Below the pieces are notes generated by a model, which saw only the letters and a program-made list of their open reading frames with translations, was not told the origin of the DNA and did no database searches. Below, piece after piece: positions 20,448-31,671 of a stretch of DNA of 64,000 bases; the stretch's first letter is position 1; each line of letters opens with the position of its first letter. The DNA lies in NCBI GenBank assembly GCA_947623455.1, contig OX392540.1:28886410-28950409 (forward strand). The letters are read 5' to 3'. This DNA is from Mimachlamys varia (taxonomy: Eukaryota; Mollusca; Bivalvia; Pectinida; Pectinidae). Position numbers and translations under genes: made by a program.

Positions 20448-20835
20448 TGTCATTTGTTCTTAATCATACACTAACATTTGAATATTATGTTCTTTTATTA
20501 ATCCTTTTATTGACAATAGTTAACAATAAACCTCGCATTAATCTCATTACTAAAGTAGTCATTGACGGATACCAGGTCACATTGTTTACCGAAACATTTC
20601 TTTATTGCGCAGAGCTCATTTTCTAACAGTAATTTATAGCGGTCAGATGTCAGCGTGTCTGATTGTCTGTCCATATATCGTCTGTGTAAGGGCTGCTACC
20701 GGAAATACAAATAATAAATTTACGTAGACTTAACACGTACATCATTGTAGGCCATGTGCAGCTATAGGAGGGTGCGTCATGTCAGTCACAGAGAGGTGAT
20801 ATTTTATTGGAGTACATATACACCAACAACTTATT

Positions 20836-21190
20836 GAGGCATGGTTGTCTAGTGGTAGGACGCCGGGCTCGTGATCGAAGGGTTGCGAGTTCGAGTCACG
20901 ATCACGGCACTTGTGTTGTATCCTTGAGCAAGATACTTTACTCCGCTTGTTACAGTCTACTCAGCTGTAAATGAGTTCGTGGTTTGGCAGTGCTAGAAAT
21001 TGTAGAATGCTAGCTGTGAGCGTCGAGATGGCAGCACCGGTTGTATGCTCCCCAGGGAGTTGAGAACGATATTGGCTGGTTGCTAAGGCCCTATAACCAC
21101 GGCTAATAATTTGTGAACCGCTTTGAGGCGACCCTCAAGTTGTGATAAAGCGGTATGTAAGAACCTTATAATATTATATTAGTATTATTA
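20836..21190 (+). mobile_element. tRNA-derived SINE (family D), copy 2
   Basis: The tRNA-like head is better kept than in copy 1: TGGTTGTCTAGTGGTAGGAC (A box) and GGGTTGCGAGTTCGAGTCAC (B box). The body has TGTTGTATCCTTGAGCAAGA, TCAGCTGTAAATGAGTTCG, GAGATGGCAGCACCGGTTGT and GGCTGGTTGCTAAGGCCCTA. The 3' end TGATAAAGCGGTATGTAAGA is followed by TTATA/TTATTA repeats, which suggests a LINE-derived tail used for mobilisation. Confidence 0.85.
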
Positions 21191-21307
21191 CAACAACTAA
21201 GGATAACCATTTGCTTGTAATGTATGGAATTTTTGTTATCTTAAAAAGAAAGTCATTTTCAATTTTTCATATATTAAAAGACTTGTTAGATCAATATTAT
21301 GGACAGA

Positions 21308-21366
21308 AAAAAATGAGAGAATACCGAAACGTCAACACTCAAAATCGATTAAACTTTTGGCAAAAA
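21308..21366 (-). mobile_element. Family A 3'-end fragment with internal deletion
   Basis: AGAGAATACCGAAACGTCAA is the complement of the family end. It jumps directly to CTCAAAATCGATTAAAC, losing the GGATTATGGTTTTG block between. The fragment is under 60 bp. Confidence 0.65.
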
Positions 21367-21437
21367 AGGAATTTATTATGTAAGCGAAGTTTGATGACAA
21401 TCGGATTCAGTAGTTATTCAAATAAGCTTGTTACATT

Positions 21438-21522
21438 ACCATGGGATGCGACGGGACAACGGACATGGGTAACACGATATATCACACCCCACCCCCACCC
21501 TCCCCATTTCATGGCGGAGGCA
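21438..21522 (-). repeat. Degraded copy of the 6.35-kb G-rich repeat block
   Basis: The complement has CATGAAATGGGGAGGGTGGGG, then TGTGATATATCGTGTTACCC and GTCCGTTGTCCCGTCGCATC. This parallels CATGAAATGGGG(G)n, CATATAGTG..TTTCCC and (CGTCC)n at 6,349-6,436. It indicates a dispersed element with a G-run and a TGTCC-like end. Confidence 0.5.
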
Positions 21523-21525
21523 TAC

Positions 21526-21694
21526 ATAAGGATTGTACCTCATGTTGACTGCGTATACGGTAGTATGCCCGCAGTTGGCAACGAACATATTCTATGGTGC
21601 GCGTTAGCGCTCCATTGTAAATATGTTCGTTGCCAACTGCGGGCATACTACCGTATACGCAGTCAAAATGAGGTACATGTACAATCCTAATATT
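21526..21694. mobile_element. Hairpin element, ~75-bp arms
   Basis: AGGATTGTACCTCATGTTGA, CTGCGTATACGGTAGTATGC and CCGCAGTTGGCAACGAACAT pair with their complements on the right. The tip TGCGCGTTAGCGCTCC is near 21,600. The arms are nearly perfect apart from an ATGTAC step near the outer end. The tip resembles the one at 4,920 (CCCGCTAGAGC), although the arms differ. Confidence 0.85.
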
Positions 21695-21967
21695 AACATC
21701 ATTATTACTTTTTAAGTGCTAAACGAAGAAAAAATTATTTGAAGATTGTTGCTAAGATGATTACAACGATCGCCGTGGTTGCTAAGATAATATAATCCCA
21801 TCGAATTTCATCAATATAATGGTAAGTTTAGAAAATACACAGTGAACAACACTATTTTCCTTCATTACATCATTTGTAAATTTTGATATTGAATATATTA
21901 CTTGCATTTCGAATTTATTTCTTTATTTATAACGGTCGTTATGTTCACGCATTGACACAGTGATCTG

Positions 21968-22000
21968 GTTGTGACGCGGTCCGACGTCGGACGTCACAAC
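21968..22000. promoter_or_regulatory. CpG-rich perfect palindrome
   Basis: GTCCGACGTCGGAC is a perfect 14-bp palindrome. It is flanked by GTTGTGAC on the left and GTCACAAC on the right, so nearly the whole 33 bp is self-complementary. It carries four CpG in an otherwise CpG-poor window, followed by GCGCCGCCATGTTTG. It might be a binding site (CREB-like ACGTC) or the tip of a small element. Confidence 0.4.
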
Positions 22001-22257
22001 TGCAGGGCGCCGCCATGTTTGTGTTACCGTCAAAGAATTTCGAATGTGCATCATTGGAATCAAAAGTTTGCCAGATTCAGATTATTGTATAATCAGACAG
22101 AATGGATTCCATATATATTCCATGATTCAAAATCTTGTAGGAACCAAGCAATGACCGTCAACGAATAGTTATTATTCTGAAGCGGGAATGACGCCATATT
22201 TGAAGAAATATCAATCCGCCGAGCCTTTTTTCATTGCGTATACACTTTTCAACTTTT

Positions 22258-22320
22258 CGGAAATAACCGACCAAGGCCGTTATGACGCGTTTGTGTGATG
22301 TATTTCCTGTTTAAACCGGC
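22258..22320 (+). repeat. Dispersed block shared with 34,606
   Basis: CGGAAATAACCGACCAAGGC then GTTATGACGCG and TGTGATGTATTTCCTGTTT parallel CGGAAATAACCGACGAAGGC, GAGTATGACG and TGTGACATTTTTCCCGTTT at 34,606-34,680. Only about 65 bp is shared, so the family is undefined. Confidence 0.5.
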
Positions 22321-22469
22321 TCCTGGCACAATGTAAAACACAAGCTACATATACCCCCATAATGAAGTGATTATATACATATAAATAACATTAGGGAGCT
22401 TGTAATATGCTTTTAGAGTTATTATTAAGTTTGAAATTATACTGTACTTATTCATTTCGTATTCTAAAT

Positions 22470-22695
22470 TCATAAATTAAAGGATTTTTACGCACCTTCT
22501 GCTTCTACATAAGTTTAAAAAATTTGATTCAAACCTTTTAGGTCCCTAGCATCACTGAAGAGTCCTAGGAGGACGAAACAACTGTTATGATGCATTGTAA
22601 TTCATTTTGTTCGGCATACTGTCTCTATTACTATTGAAAAGGTGCAGCAAGTGTATGTGGGTGTGCGTGGATGTGTGTGTGTGTTACGTCATATT
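22470..22695 (+). mobile_element. Family C single unit, most complete
   Basis: It runs from AAATTCATAAATTAAAGGAT through GCACCTTCTGCTTCTAC, the core CACTGAAGAGTCCTAGGAGG with GACGAAACAACTG, and TTCGGCATACTGTCTC, to (GT)n and GTGTGTTACGTCAT. It spans both ends, so the unit is about 225 bp. GTCCTAGGAGGAC in the core is a perfect palindrome. Confidence 0.75.
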
Positions 22696-23193
22696 TAAGT
22701 AGGTCTAGCGATCAAACTAAACTTGGTGTCATATACCATTATTCGTCATCTTGATCTCATGGAGAAATCTTCTTTCTACCACAATACCCCGGGTTATTCA
22801 ACTCTCAGACCATTGTATAAACGTGCTGACTGTTGGATAAATATATGTCATATACCACTAGTGGAATATGACCTTCCGGACTTTTGATTGGTTGAGAAGT
22901 TGAACTTTGACCGGAAATCACGTGGTTCAACGCAAAGTGCTGATTGTTTACGTCGTCATAGATTGTTGACGTCGTCACAATTTGGCGGGAATATATACGA
23001 GATGATGTTTTTCGCGCAAATATTCCGCGGTTCACAGAAAACAACCCTGCCACTGCAACTTAATATTATTGTGGTAAAAAAGACACTCGCTAAAGCTCGT
23101 GTCTTTTGCAACTTTTAAAAAATAATTAACTCGAGTAAAATAAATTCCATATCCAACAACCACTCGTTGTGTAACCTCTATATATCCTTATAT

Positions 23194-23448
23194 ATACTTA
23201 CTTATGATTGAAAAACTACCAATGTTTTCATATTGAAGACGTGATATACATTTGGATCAGACCTAAACTTACATGACGGGTGTTGTCGATGAAGCAGAGT
23301 ACGCGTACCGTTCCAGAACACCTGGACTTATTCTCATACTATTTCAATGGAATCTTGGAAGTCATTTACTTGATTATATTTTCTCCGTTAGTTTTATCGA
23401 TATGTGTCCTCATAGTGGTTTTGTCGACGCTTTGTTATGTTTTGGTTA
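23194..23448 (+). mobile_element. Family A 3' region, old copy
   Basis: TACATGACGGGTGTTGTCGA, TGAAGCAGAGTACGCG and CCAGAACACCTGGACTTATT are clear. After these the copy is scrambled until GTGGTTTTGTCGACGCTTTG. It is one of the most diverged copies. Confidence 0.65.
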
Positions 23449-24070
23449 TAGACAAACACACATGCATACATACGACAGAGAGATTAAAACTTGAAATATC
23501 AGGTTGAATAATTCAGGGAATTATGCATACGGCAACTACATCTTCACTATTTCCATATTCGATACCTTCAGAGATTCTTTGGTGTAACTTACCATTTGTT
23601 TTAGCAAATAGGTCTCTTGAGAGTAATGCATTGAGAAAAACTCATAAATCAATATTTAGGACATTTAAATATTTCAAATTTTACCAGACAGCACATTTTG
23701 TTTTAGATTCGATATTTGAATGCATAATCAAAAAACGTATCGGCAAGGACGTATTGAATATGAGTATTGGGTAACAAAATATATGAAATGAGACGTGAAA
23801 AACTTTTCCATATCAAAGACATCAATTTGGTGTCTAGACTTGCCGATTAATACAAGAATACAAGGCAATGATCCTGATCAGCGTTTTCCGATATTACATA
23901 CTTATACACCAATCGTTAATCACATGCACTGTCGCTTGAAGACCGTTGTCTTGAAAAATGTATTTTATCATTGTGATACATCTGCAGAAAATTATTCAAA
24001 CACGCTTCGCGCTTCTACAACTATAGCTGTATCTATCAAACCAAAGTGGAAGAGCTAGCCGACTATTTAA
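23449..24070. other. Two unrecognised open frames
   Basis: Frames at 23,523-23,774 (+, 83 codons) and 23,795-24,058 (+, 87 codons) are consecutive and separated by 20 bp. I see no known motif. They could be a frameshifted relic of one coding element or chance. Confidence 0.25.
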
Positions 24071-24495
24071 TACGAGAATACCGGAAAGTCAACAAAACAA
24101 AATTCTGAACTCAGGATCGATTAAAGTAGGGACACAATATGAACAAAGGAAAGAGTTACACGGAGATCCTTGAAAGACTCTTGTAAAAGTGCAAGAGAAT
24201 AAAACAAGATGTTCCGGAGGAGAAAAGTCTTCTGCTTCATCGACAACTGCCGCCATGTAGAGCTTGGTGACATCCACGTAAACGTCACATTAGTGATAAC
24301 TAAGGTATCAGTCTAAATCACAACAAGCAAGCATACTTATGAGCTTACTCAAAACGATCATCTTCATAGCATACAGGGATACCTGTAACTCTCAATGAAA
24401 CCAAGATGGCGACTATAAAACTTAATCAAAGTCTTCATCAACCTTCATCTTTTTCTCGATACCCTGTGTCGTAAGTTTGTTTGTCAGCATCCGGC
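24071..24495 (-). mobile_element. Family A copy: RT C terminus plus 3' region
   Basis: On the minus strand it starts with GCTGACAAACAAACTTACGA (RT 'LLTNKLT' region) and passes TTTATAGTCGCCATCTTGG ('KFYSRHLG', normally KFYGRHLC). It continues through ATGGCGGCAGTTGTCGATGA and GGATCTCCGTGTAACTC to CTTTCCGGTATTCTCG. Several one-base shifts disable it. Confidence 0.75.
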
Positions 24496-25941
24496 AACAA
24501 CATTTGCATCACGAAAATCTTATTATTTATAGCAAGCTTTACAACAACAAATGTTTGAGTAGAAGGGATGTTACCTTCTAGAAGAGGAAAATTCACGATC
24601 AGAAAGTCGAAATTGTCATGATTAGCGTAAAGCTTAGTAGTAAGCTGTCAATGTTTGTCAAAGTTTATAAGAAGATTTGATCCTCCACAATTTCAGCCTC
24701 GTAGGAAAACAACAAGAATCCACCTAGGACTGGAGCACAACAAAAAGAAATCAAACGACATTAAACTTGCTACCATCATTTCCAGACAAGTCTTAACTTT
24801 TCTTTTTCAAATTTGCATTAAGAAAGAGAAACGACTTTAATCAATCTTCCACAGTAAACAACATCTATAACATTTCTTCGATATCTTGAAGGACCATTAG
24901 TTAAACCTGACAGTTTAATTATTTCAGTTTCGAGAGGTAAATAGAATGTTTCGTTTGTTTGATTGATTGATTCTTTGATAAAATCATAATTGATTGCGTC
25001 TGTTTGTTTAACAGCTAATTTGCAGCATATAAAGAAAGTTATTGATTTATTAATTTCTACAAGTCGGGACAAGCAAAAAAAGATTAACAAGATTTGTGAA
25101 AGGCCTGACGGCATCTTAATGCACGTTCTGTAGCTTATTATAAACATGCTTATTCATTTTTCTTCTTTAATGCGTTATTTAATTTTCACTCACTTTTTAT
25201 TGATACTGCATTATACGTTCGTTCATGTGAGAAAGGTGGCGTGTTCTGTTCTCAGGTCAGGAATACAAAGTTTTAAAATGGTAGGTGTATTTTCCTGAAA
25301 TATAAGCATACAGGTAAGAACACAGACATGTTTGGCTGAAAGGTGTGACCGACCTTGTCGAACACTGTACTGTGCATACGGCGTGGTATCTTTGCGAAGT
25401 AGCATCATATCTAAGATGTCACTCTGTTGTTTTGTCGTTCGGAGATAACGTCTGTGCACATGTCAGGATATTTTGAACACGAGTGTTTTTGGAAAAAGCA
25501 AAGTGAGCAATGAGAGGAGAAATAAAGAAAGCCAGTCAATATAAATACAATGTGGATGACCCAAACTGTATTTATATCAACTGCATGTTTACTACAATGT
25601 ACCATTTGGTAACAGTGTAATGCTTATATTTACATTCATAAAAATGTTCCTCGTGTCGTCATAAAAAAGACACATAAAATAGTTTTCGCTTAAATTAAAT
25701 ATCATTTTAGTAACAATTTGTGCAAAATTTGTCAAAATACCAATGGTTCAATACTATTTGACTCTTTGCTATTCATATGACCTTGATTATATCGCGCATT
25801 GATATCAATTTGTTAAGTGCAACGCGACTCCTGTATTCATACACTGACCTTATCACTGTAAATTGTAGTATACAGTTTATAAATTCAATGTTGGTGAACT
25901 ATCGGCATATAGGATATGCAATACATAATGTAAATATCGTT
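24496..25941. other. No recognised feature
   Basis: Several frames of 60-109 codons exist on both strands (largest 24,818-25,147, -), all of low complexity and unrecognised. No shared repeat is seen. Confidence 0.35.
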
Positions 25942-26066
25942 TCACTGAAGAGTCCTAAGAGGACAAAACAGCTGTAAGAGCAGTTTAATTCATTTGTTTG
26001 ACATACTGGATCTATTACTTAATTTAAGAGGTGTAGCATATGTGTGGGTTACGTCATCTTCGATGT
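25942..26066 (+). mobile_element. Family C partial unit
   Basis: CACTGAAGAGTCCTAAGAGG, ACAAAACAGCTGT, CATTTGTTTGACATACTGG and GGGTTACGTCATCTTCGATG match the second half of the unit at 22,470 and the left arm at 4,121. The first half is absent. Confidence 0.7.
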
Positions 26067-26355
26067 CTTTAAAGTTTAATAAAGTCGGTGCCTTGTAAGC
26101 TACACCCAATCCCAAGTTTGAAAAGACAGTGAAAAAATAAATAAATTGTCACATGCTCTTTTAGGGGCAGCAGATATTTTCCGATTTACAATAAATGTTA
26201 TTTAAGAAAGTACTTCCATGTAGGTACGTGTGCCGGAAACAGGGTTCGTAGGCGTTCTAGCCTCTTTGCGCTACTCTCCGTTTTTTTCGATCACCCCTGA
26301 ACACAGGATAAGGATGAAACCGCCAATTTTCCAAGTCACTGGATGTACATGTAAA

Positions 26356-26415
26356 AAAAATAAGAGAATATCGACGCGTTAACAAAATCATAATCCAAAC
26401 TCAAACTCAACCCTT
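26356..26415 (-). mobile_element. Family A 3'-end fragment
   Basis: AAGAGAATATCGACGCGTTA followed by ACAAAATCATAATCCAAACT is the complement of the family terminus. It ends after about 60 bp at CTCAACCC, giving one of the shortest 5'-truncated copies. Confidence 0.65.
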
Positions 26416-26570
26416 ACAGCATACAATGGAAAACAGCAGGTCTGTTACTTCTCAATTGTAAACGTGAACTGCTTTTCTGTCCCTTGTTTGGTCAGAACAG
26501 CAGAATTCATGTTTGTGGGGGTTTTTTTCACTTCGGTGATAGTGTTGATCTTTCGGTTGAGACATCATCA

Positions 26571-26879
26571 TTAGTTATCATCGTTGAATGTTTGGTGTTC
26601 CGACTCTCCATCCATCCTCCACAAAAAAACCTTCTCAGCTCTGTTTGAATAATTATTTCTCACCTCAGTTAACAAGCATTCCAACACTCTGTTACTCTTA
26701 CCCTGAATCTGTATTTTGCAGCTGTCAATGATATTGGTGCATATGGTGAACAAACATTTATGCACACATTTTGATTGAAAACTATGGTGTTTGTGATTCG
26801 GTTTGCAGGTGTCTGATGGATAGCGGTTTCCGTGTAAATGGATACCGTCGGTATTTGACCTTAGATTTTTAAAGACCAT
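26571..26879 (-). CDS. Unrecognised 102-codon open frame
   Basis: It opens with ATG at 26,879 and ends next to 26,571. The N-terminal half is rich in Cys and His (TCKPNHKHHSFQSKCVHKC around residues 24-42) and the C-terminal half is charged. No family is recognised. No splice structure or promoter is visible, and it might be a transposon relic. The spacing of Cys and His does not fit a zinc finger I know. Confidence 0.2.
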   Translation of the reverse strand: MVFKNLRSNTDGIHLHGNRYPSDTCKPNHKHHSFQSKCVHKCLFTICTNIIDSCKIQIQGKSNRVLECLLTEVRNNYSNRAEKVFLWRMDGESEHQTFNDDN

Positions 26880-27768
26880 GTATTCTTAAAATAGCAGTGT
26901 CCCTGATCAACTGTAAAGATTGAGTGTTCAATTCACAAACCCATTTCTCCCGTATTCAGTGCTATCTTGTTGTAACCAGTAACCTTCCAGGTGCTTGAGC
27001 AGAAATTTCTCCGAATCGCTCGAGTAAATCTATCAATTTTAAAAGTATCACCCTAATAATCAATAATCAAAATTCTTGTTTCGAATTAAACACAGAACCG
27101 TCTTGAACCGTTTAACCCGCTCATAATTATGTTTCATTGGATTTCTGAAACAGTTTCGAATTCTAAATTGTTTTGTCGTTGTCATCGTAATTAACAGAAA
27201 CGAGACCAAAAACCTTATTTAATAAAAATTTTAAAAATGTCCGTTTTGCCACCATCCCTAATCAGGTGTTTCCTTATTCGGAGACAACGTGGCTTGTTGA
27301 TTACATGTGTTTTACGGATCGTAGTTTTAAAAATATGGAAACCCTGGACAAACGTCGGTTATGAAGAAATTTAATCCCGCTAATATTGACACGCATATTA
27401 CTACGATAATATGAAGCAATTTTAGTGAAACGTGGTGCAAAATACCTCGCAAAGGAGGAAGTGAATACACTATTTTCTCTCATATCTCGCCATCATAGCT
27501 TTAATTTGCCCATGACTCAATAATGACTCGGCCTCACGAACTCCGATGCTAAAAATGAAACACTTATTGGAAATATGGGGTGCTTCATCTTTCTGACTGA
27601 TTCGTTTGCGTCCAAAACAGAGACATTTGAAAAGGAAGAAAGTTAATATTTCAATATGGTAGTCAGTCCAAACGTATTTTGGTGGTGTTTGAGCTTAGCC
27701 CTGTAGTAAGAATGAGAGTAAAGTTCTCGTTTATGACCTATGGTACGGTAGATATGGAAGTAACACCT

Positions 27769-27957
27769 TCAGAATTTCAAATTGGCTATACCATCGGGAA
27801 AGTCTTTGGTTTCACCAAATTTGAAGACCCCTGGGGTGGTATTTCCATATCTTATACCTGGTTTTGAAAGCGTCTTGTATTCTCGCATTTCCGTGTTTAA
27901 ACCATACTGCTGTCTAGGATAAGAAATGGCGTAGGCAAGGTTTAGTTCACTCCCCAT
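27769..27957 (-). CDS. Unrecognised 62-codon open frame, possible exon
   Basis: ATG at 27,957. The C-terminal third reads GIRYGNTTPGVFKFGETKDF, rich in Gly, Thr and Phe in a way reminiscent of short motifs in axonemal microtubule-associated proteins. This is only a resemblance. The opposite strand is also open over the same stretch (27,679-27,867), so neither is secure. CCAAACGTA/TTTGAGCTTA blocks at 27,670 and 28,022 bracket it. Confidence 0.15.
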   Translation of the reverse strand: MGSELNLAYAISYPRQQYGLNTEMREYKTLSKPGIRYGNTTPGVFKFGETKDFPDGIANLKF

Positions 27958-28599
27958 GGTACGTGATGTGAAGTCACAATGGCTATGAAGAAGAAAATAA
28001 GATATTCTCAGATTTCTTTCCAGACCAAACGTAGTTGCATGGTATTTGAGCTTATTTTAGCGTTTAGAATGAAAGAAACAAAGCTAGTAACAGTTAAGGT
28101 CAAGGTTGTATCAATTAAGAAGTAAGTCACCATCGCAATATCGTGTTCCTGCCGTTTTGCTTGATGCTTTTTCAAAAAAAATATAAAAAAAATAGTTATT
28201 CGTATTGAAGATAAGCAAGGCAGTCACTATAAGTGATAGGTGCTCCTCGATACTGTTAGACACTTTTTTTGCTGTGTTTCGGACATAGGATAATAAATCT
28301 AAAAGGACAACGCATTTTAACGGATGTGTATCTCAAACACTACTGCTTGTTACTTAACCCTAGCAAAGTAAGATAGCCGGAAATTCTTGTTGCATGTTGC
28401 TGATTTATATACATTATAATATATCAAAAGAAAATGAATGGATTTTCTTCCATTATATAATATCTTGTCTTAATCAGCCCCTATCTAATCTAAAAAAAAA
28501 ACTGGATATTTGTTTGTGTCAGATATTCCTTTTTATCACGACATTTCTTTCTTAATTTTTGTTCTTCACAAGTTGGACACCTGTGTAAAACATCCAAAA

Positions 28600-28768
28600 A
28601 TGGCCTCGATGACTTCCGGTATAGACAGGTCAAACAATATAATTGTATTTGATTTCTTACTGCAAGTGATTTCGATTTGCGGTTCTTCCAAGGTCGTGCT
28701 TCCTATCGGAATGCCTGCGGAAAACGATTCCGACGAAGACTGGAGCGTTCTGACGGACAATCACGGAG
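28600..28768 (+). CDS. Candidate first coding exon
   Basis: From ATG at 28,600 the frame stays open for 56 codons to a good donor, GGAG|GTATGA at 28,769. The protein begins MASMTSGIDRSNNIIVFDF and ends with an acidic segment, MPAENDSDEDWSVLTDNHG. Third-position variety and GC are higher than in the surroundings. I find no following exon within the next few kb by eye and cannot name a family. It may belong to a gene running out of view or be a lone relic. Confidence 0.3.
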
Positions 28769-29357
28769 GTATGACATGACGGACACAGTTATTTATTGCA
28801 GCCTTGAGTAGTTGATTTATCAGCGAGTACATGTCACTCTTGTCGAAGGCCTCTCGTGGAAGCAATGTCTCTCTGTGATTAAAGAGAGACCAAATGACAG
28901 CAAAGTGATAAAAGACACAACGGTGAACGAGGAAAGCAATTGAAGTGTATATAATGAAAAGAGAATAGTCCTTAAACGCTGCAGTCTCCGAAACGGTAAT
29001 AGCTGTGCTTTTCTAAACTTTAAACTACTCATTTTTTTCGAAAAAAAGAAGGGATACCGTTTTCAATTTCCAATTTGGCGTTTGCCTGTCTCTTTTCCTC
29101 TTCTTTTGTTCTTCGGTTTCTTGTCCTTCTAATGACTCTAATAACCTCTTCTGCGTTCATGAATCAATAGTTACAATACGTATTATTATAAATTTATATT
29201 TTTTACACTTTCTGATTGGCTTAGATAGCGCCACGTGATTCCCGATAAAAAGTCATATTGACCAATCGTGCAAAAAAAAAGCTGGTAAAAAAAAAGAAAT
29301 ATGACGTAACGTCAAGAGCTCCGAAGACCTTGGCACTACTTGACACAAACAACAGTT

Positions 29358-29471
29358 ATGGCAGACGGCAGGTTCGCCGTTCTTACAAATAATCCAAAAG
29401 ATGCTATTCTCGACGGCATGTTAAAGTGTTCAGGAAGTATTTCAATAGTGTATTGTTATGATATTGTTTGA
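29358..29471 (+). pseudogene. Possible N-terminal fragment of a Crypton-like protein
   Basis: ATG at 29,358 starts MADGRFAVLTNNPKDAILDG and the frame stops after 38 codons. An 'MA..RF.VLT' start is, from memory, common in KCTD1/QRICH-like proteins of Crypton (tyrosine recombinase) origin in marine invertebrates. The normal continuation (ENKDxxNT) is absent, consistent with decay soon after the start. Upstream, CACGTGATTCC and GACGTAACGTC would fit a 5' region. Confidence 0.25.
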
Positions 29472-30000
29472 CTTCGTCCTCGTTCGATATTTTTCTCCGG
29501 TCGATAACACCATGTATCGACCTCATCAAAAGGCTATAATTGTATCTTATTATATTGGTAGTGCTAAGAATATAAGAATGTAACATATATACTTTATTAT
29601 TATATATTAAGTATGATATAAGGTTTGACATGGTTAAATACGTATCGCACGGCCTTTGAACACCTGAGAATTATAAATGAGAAATAATATTTTTATCTTT
29701 ATCAACATTTCAAGTCATATAATAAGCTTAGCATTATATAAATGTTTCAAAACGGACGTCAGAATCGCTGTCCCTATTGTATGATCTGCTAGTTTCTCAT
29801 CTTTCTAACAGCTTTTTCCTAACCTGCCTGGATATTGAATTTGAGTCGCGAATTAGCCCCTTTGAAGAACATTTTTGTCCCCTGACCGAGATAATCCAGT
29901 TTCGAACAATTGTTGATTCTATTTCATGTTTAACGCTCATCATAAGAGTTAAACAACGGGCTAAGTCATTTGTCATTATATTAAGACCGGTCAGGATTTA

Positions 30001-30150
30001 TTCTCCGGACTTTTACAAGGAGGGTTACACGAACACAGTATGCTCTTTCACGAATACAACATATACACTCTCGTCGCGTTTATCAATAGGAATCCTGAAA
30101 TAGCATTAGATGTTAATAGGACGTAAAAACAAACAGAACCGACCCGAACA
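30001..30150 (+). repeat. Family B 3' fragment
   Basis: TTCTCCGGACTTTTACAAGG, GGTTACACGAACACAGTATG and GATGTTAATAGGACGTAAAA, ending ACAAACAGAACCGACCCGAA, align with the end of the family B copies at 1-280 and 31,672. The middle CGTCCTTAAATGACCC block is degraded. Confidence 0.6.
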
Positions 30151-31499
30151 ACGTTTTCACTAACATTATGTGTTTGCCTGTTAGGAGAAACACCTGGAAT
30201 ATATGTATTTAAGTATCTTTTTACGGCCATCTTGAATGTTTAGAACTAGAGATTGGTAGAACATTTCCTTTTCATTTCCTTGATTTTTCTTTCGAAAATT
30301 TCCAGGTAGGTTTCATTTTGATATGTCGAATTTTATGTCATATTGATAGGTGCTGTTTCTATCTATCAGATAGTAAAATATTGCTGCCATTTTGTTACTA
30401 ATGGGTTTATCATTGTTTCCAAAGAAGATGTATATATACATAGAATTACTCACAAAAACAAACCCGATGTCCCGTGTAAAGCATGAAGTATTATATAATA
30501 AAAGAGAAAAATCAAAGAACAATGTTATAATATACAGCAGTATGATTTTTTAATCTTAATAAACATTTTGTAAATGTACCTATCAGTTATTTGTTTACCT
30601 AATCTTCACTCTTTATAAGCTCTACAGCTTCTAGACCACTTTGTTCGTCATACTTGACATCAGCAGAATAAACGTACCCATACACCAAATGATCTGCAGC
30701 TGTCCACTTCTTGTAACACCTTCTGAGTATGGATTACAGAGCATGAAACAATGAGATAATTATCAGCTAAAGAAGAGGGTCTACATCCTCCCGACCCTTT
30801 GAAAGACAGTGATACCTGTAAGAAACCCCATTTTATACCCCATTTTTGAATTTTTCTCAAAACACTATTATCGAAAATGTATACAAACGACCAGAAGAGG
30901 TGACTTGGAGCCCGCGATCACTAATTCAGATACATGTCTCGTAAGGCACACTTACCGATAAGAAGTATGCACATTGTAGACAAATAAAAAGTCAGTAGGA
31001 GCTGATAGACGGAAACATGCGCCATATCTAACACAAACAATAGGCCGACATAAAAAAAGCAAGCGACAGACATAAAAAAAACAAGGACCACGCATAAACG
31101 AATAAGGTAGTGTCTTATCAATACCACTTTACTGGTAGCCTGTATGTCAGTAACTATCCCTAACACTTGTTACACTTCCGTTCAATGAAAAAACACAATC
31201 ATTTTGTTTTTATTTGATACAATAATTACTTGCGTCTATCTCAGGTGAGTGATTAGAAACTGGTCCGTGAAACACAAAACACGAAAAAACTTTCAGAAAA
31301 TGTTCGTTTGACAACACCAAACATACAAAAATATTCAGACCATGTCCAAGTTACAATGTTGTTGTCCCAACAGGAACTAGACCTAGGGAAAATAGCTTTA
31401 ACAACACTCCTCGTGATATTAAGGTATTAACAGATCACGCTTTACACTAATAATTCACTTCTAGTGCCGTTGGGCAAATAACCGATGTTAACCAAAAAA
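30151..31499. other. No recognised feature
   Basis: Several short frames up to 81 codons (30,921-31,166, -, hydrophobic) are visible. The last would have two membrane-like segments but no recognised family. No repeat is shared with the rest. Confidence 0.35.
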
Positions 31500-31606
31500 T
31501 ACACGTGCAAAGAGCACATACACTGACATCGCATACGCGGGGAAGCCGTACTTGAATGAACCCAGCTGTTGATAAGACGTAAAGCATTAAGACGAAACAA
31601 AAATAA
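31500..31606 (+). repeat. Family B terminal fragment
   Basis: CACATACACTGACATCGCAT, ACGCGGGGAAGCCGTACTTG, AATGAACCCAGCTGTTGAT and AAGACGTAAAGC match the last 100 bp of family B. It lies 66 bp from an inverted full copy, so two copies meet tail to tail. Confidence 0.65.
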
Positions 31607-31671
31607 TTACGCTAAATCAAGCAAATAAACAATCACTGTGAAACAGCATTTAATATATATGGTTTGGTTTG

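Noticed and set aside
20836..20911. Functional tRNA gene
   Set aside because: A and B boxes are present, but the acceptor stem does not pair and a conserved SINE body follows. The same body is at 12,833.
21211..21690. Longest open frame in the window, 159 codons, plus strand
   Set aside because: It runs through a reversed family A fragment, a reversed G-rich repeat and both arms of a hairpin element. The frame is an accident of joined repeats.
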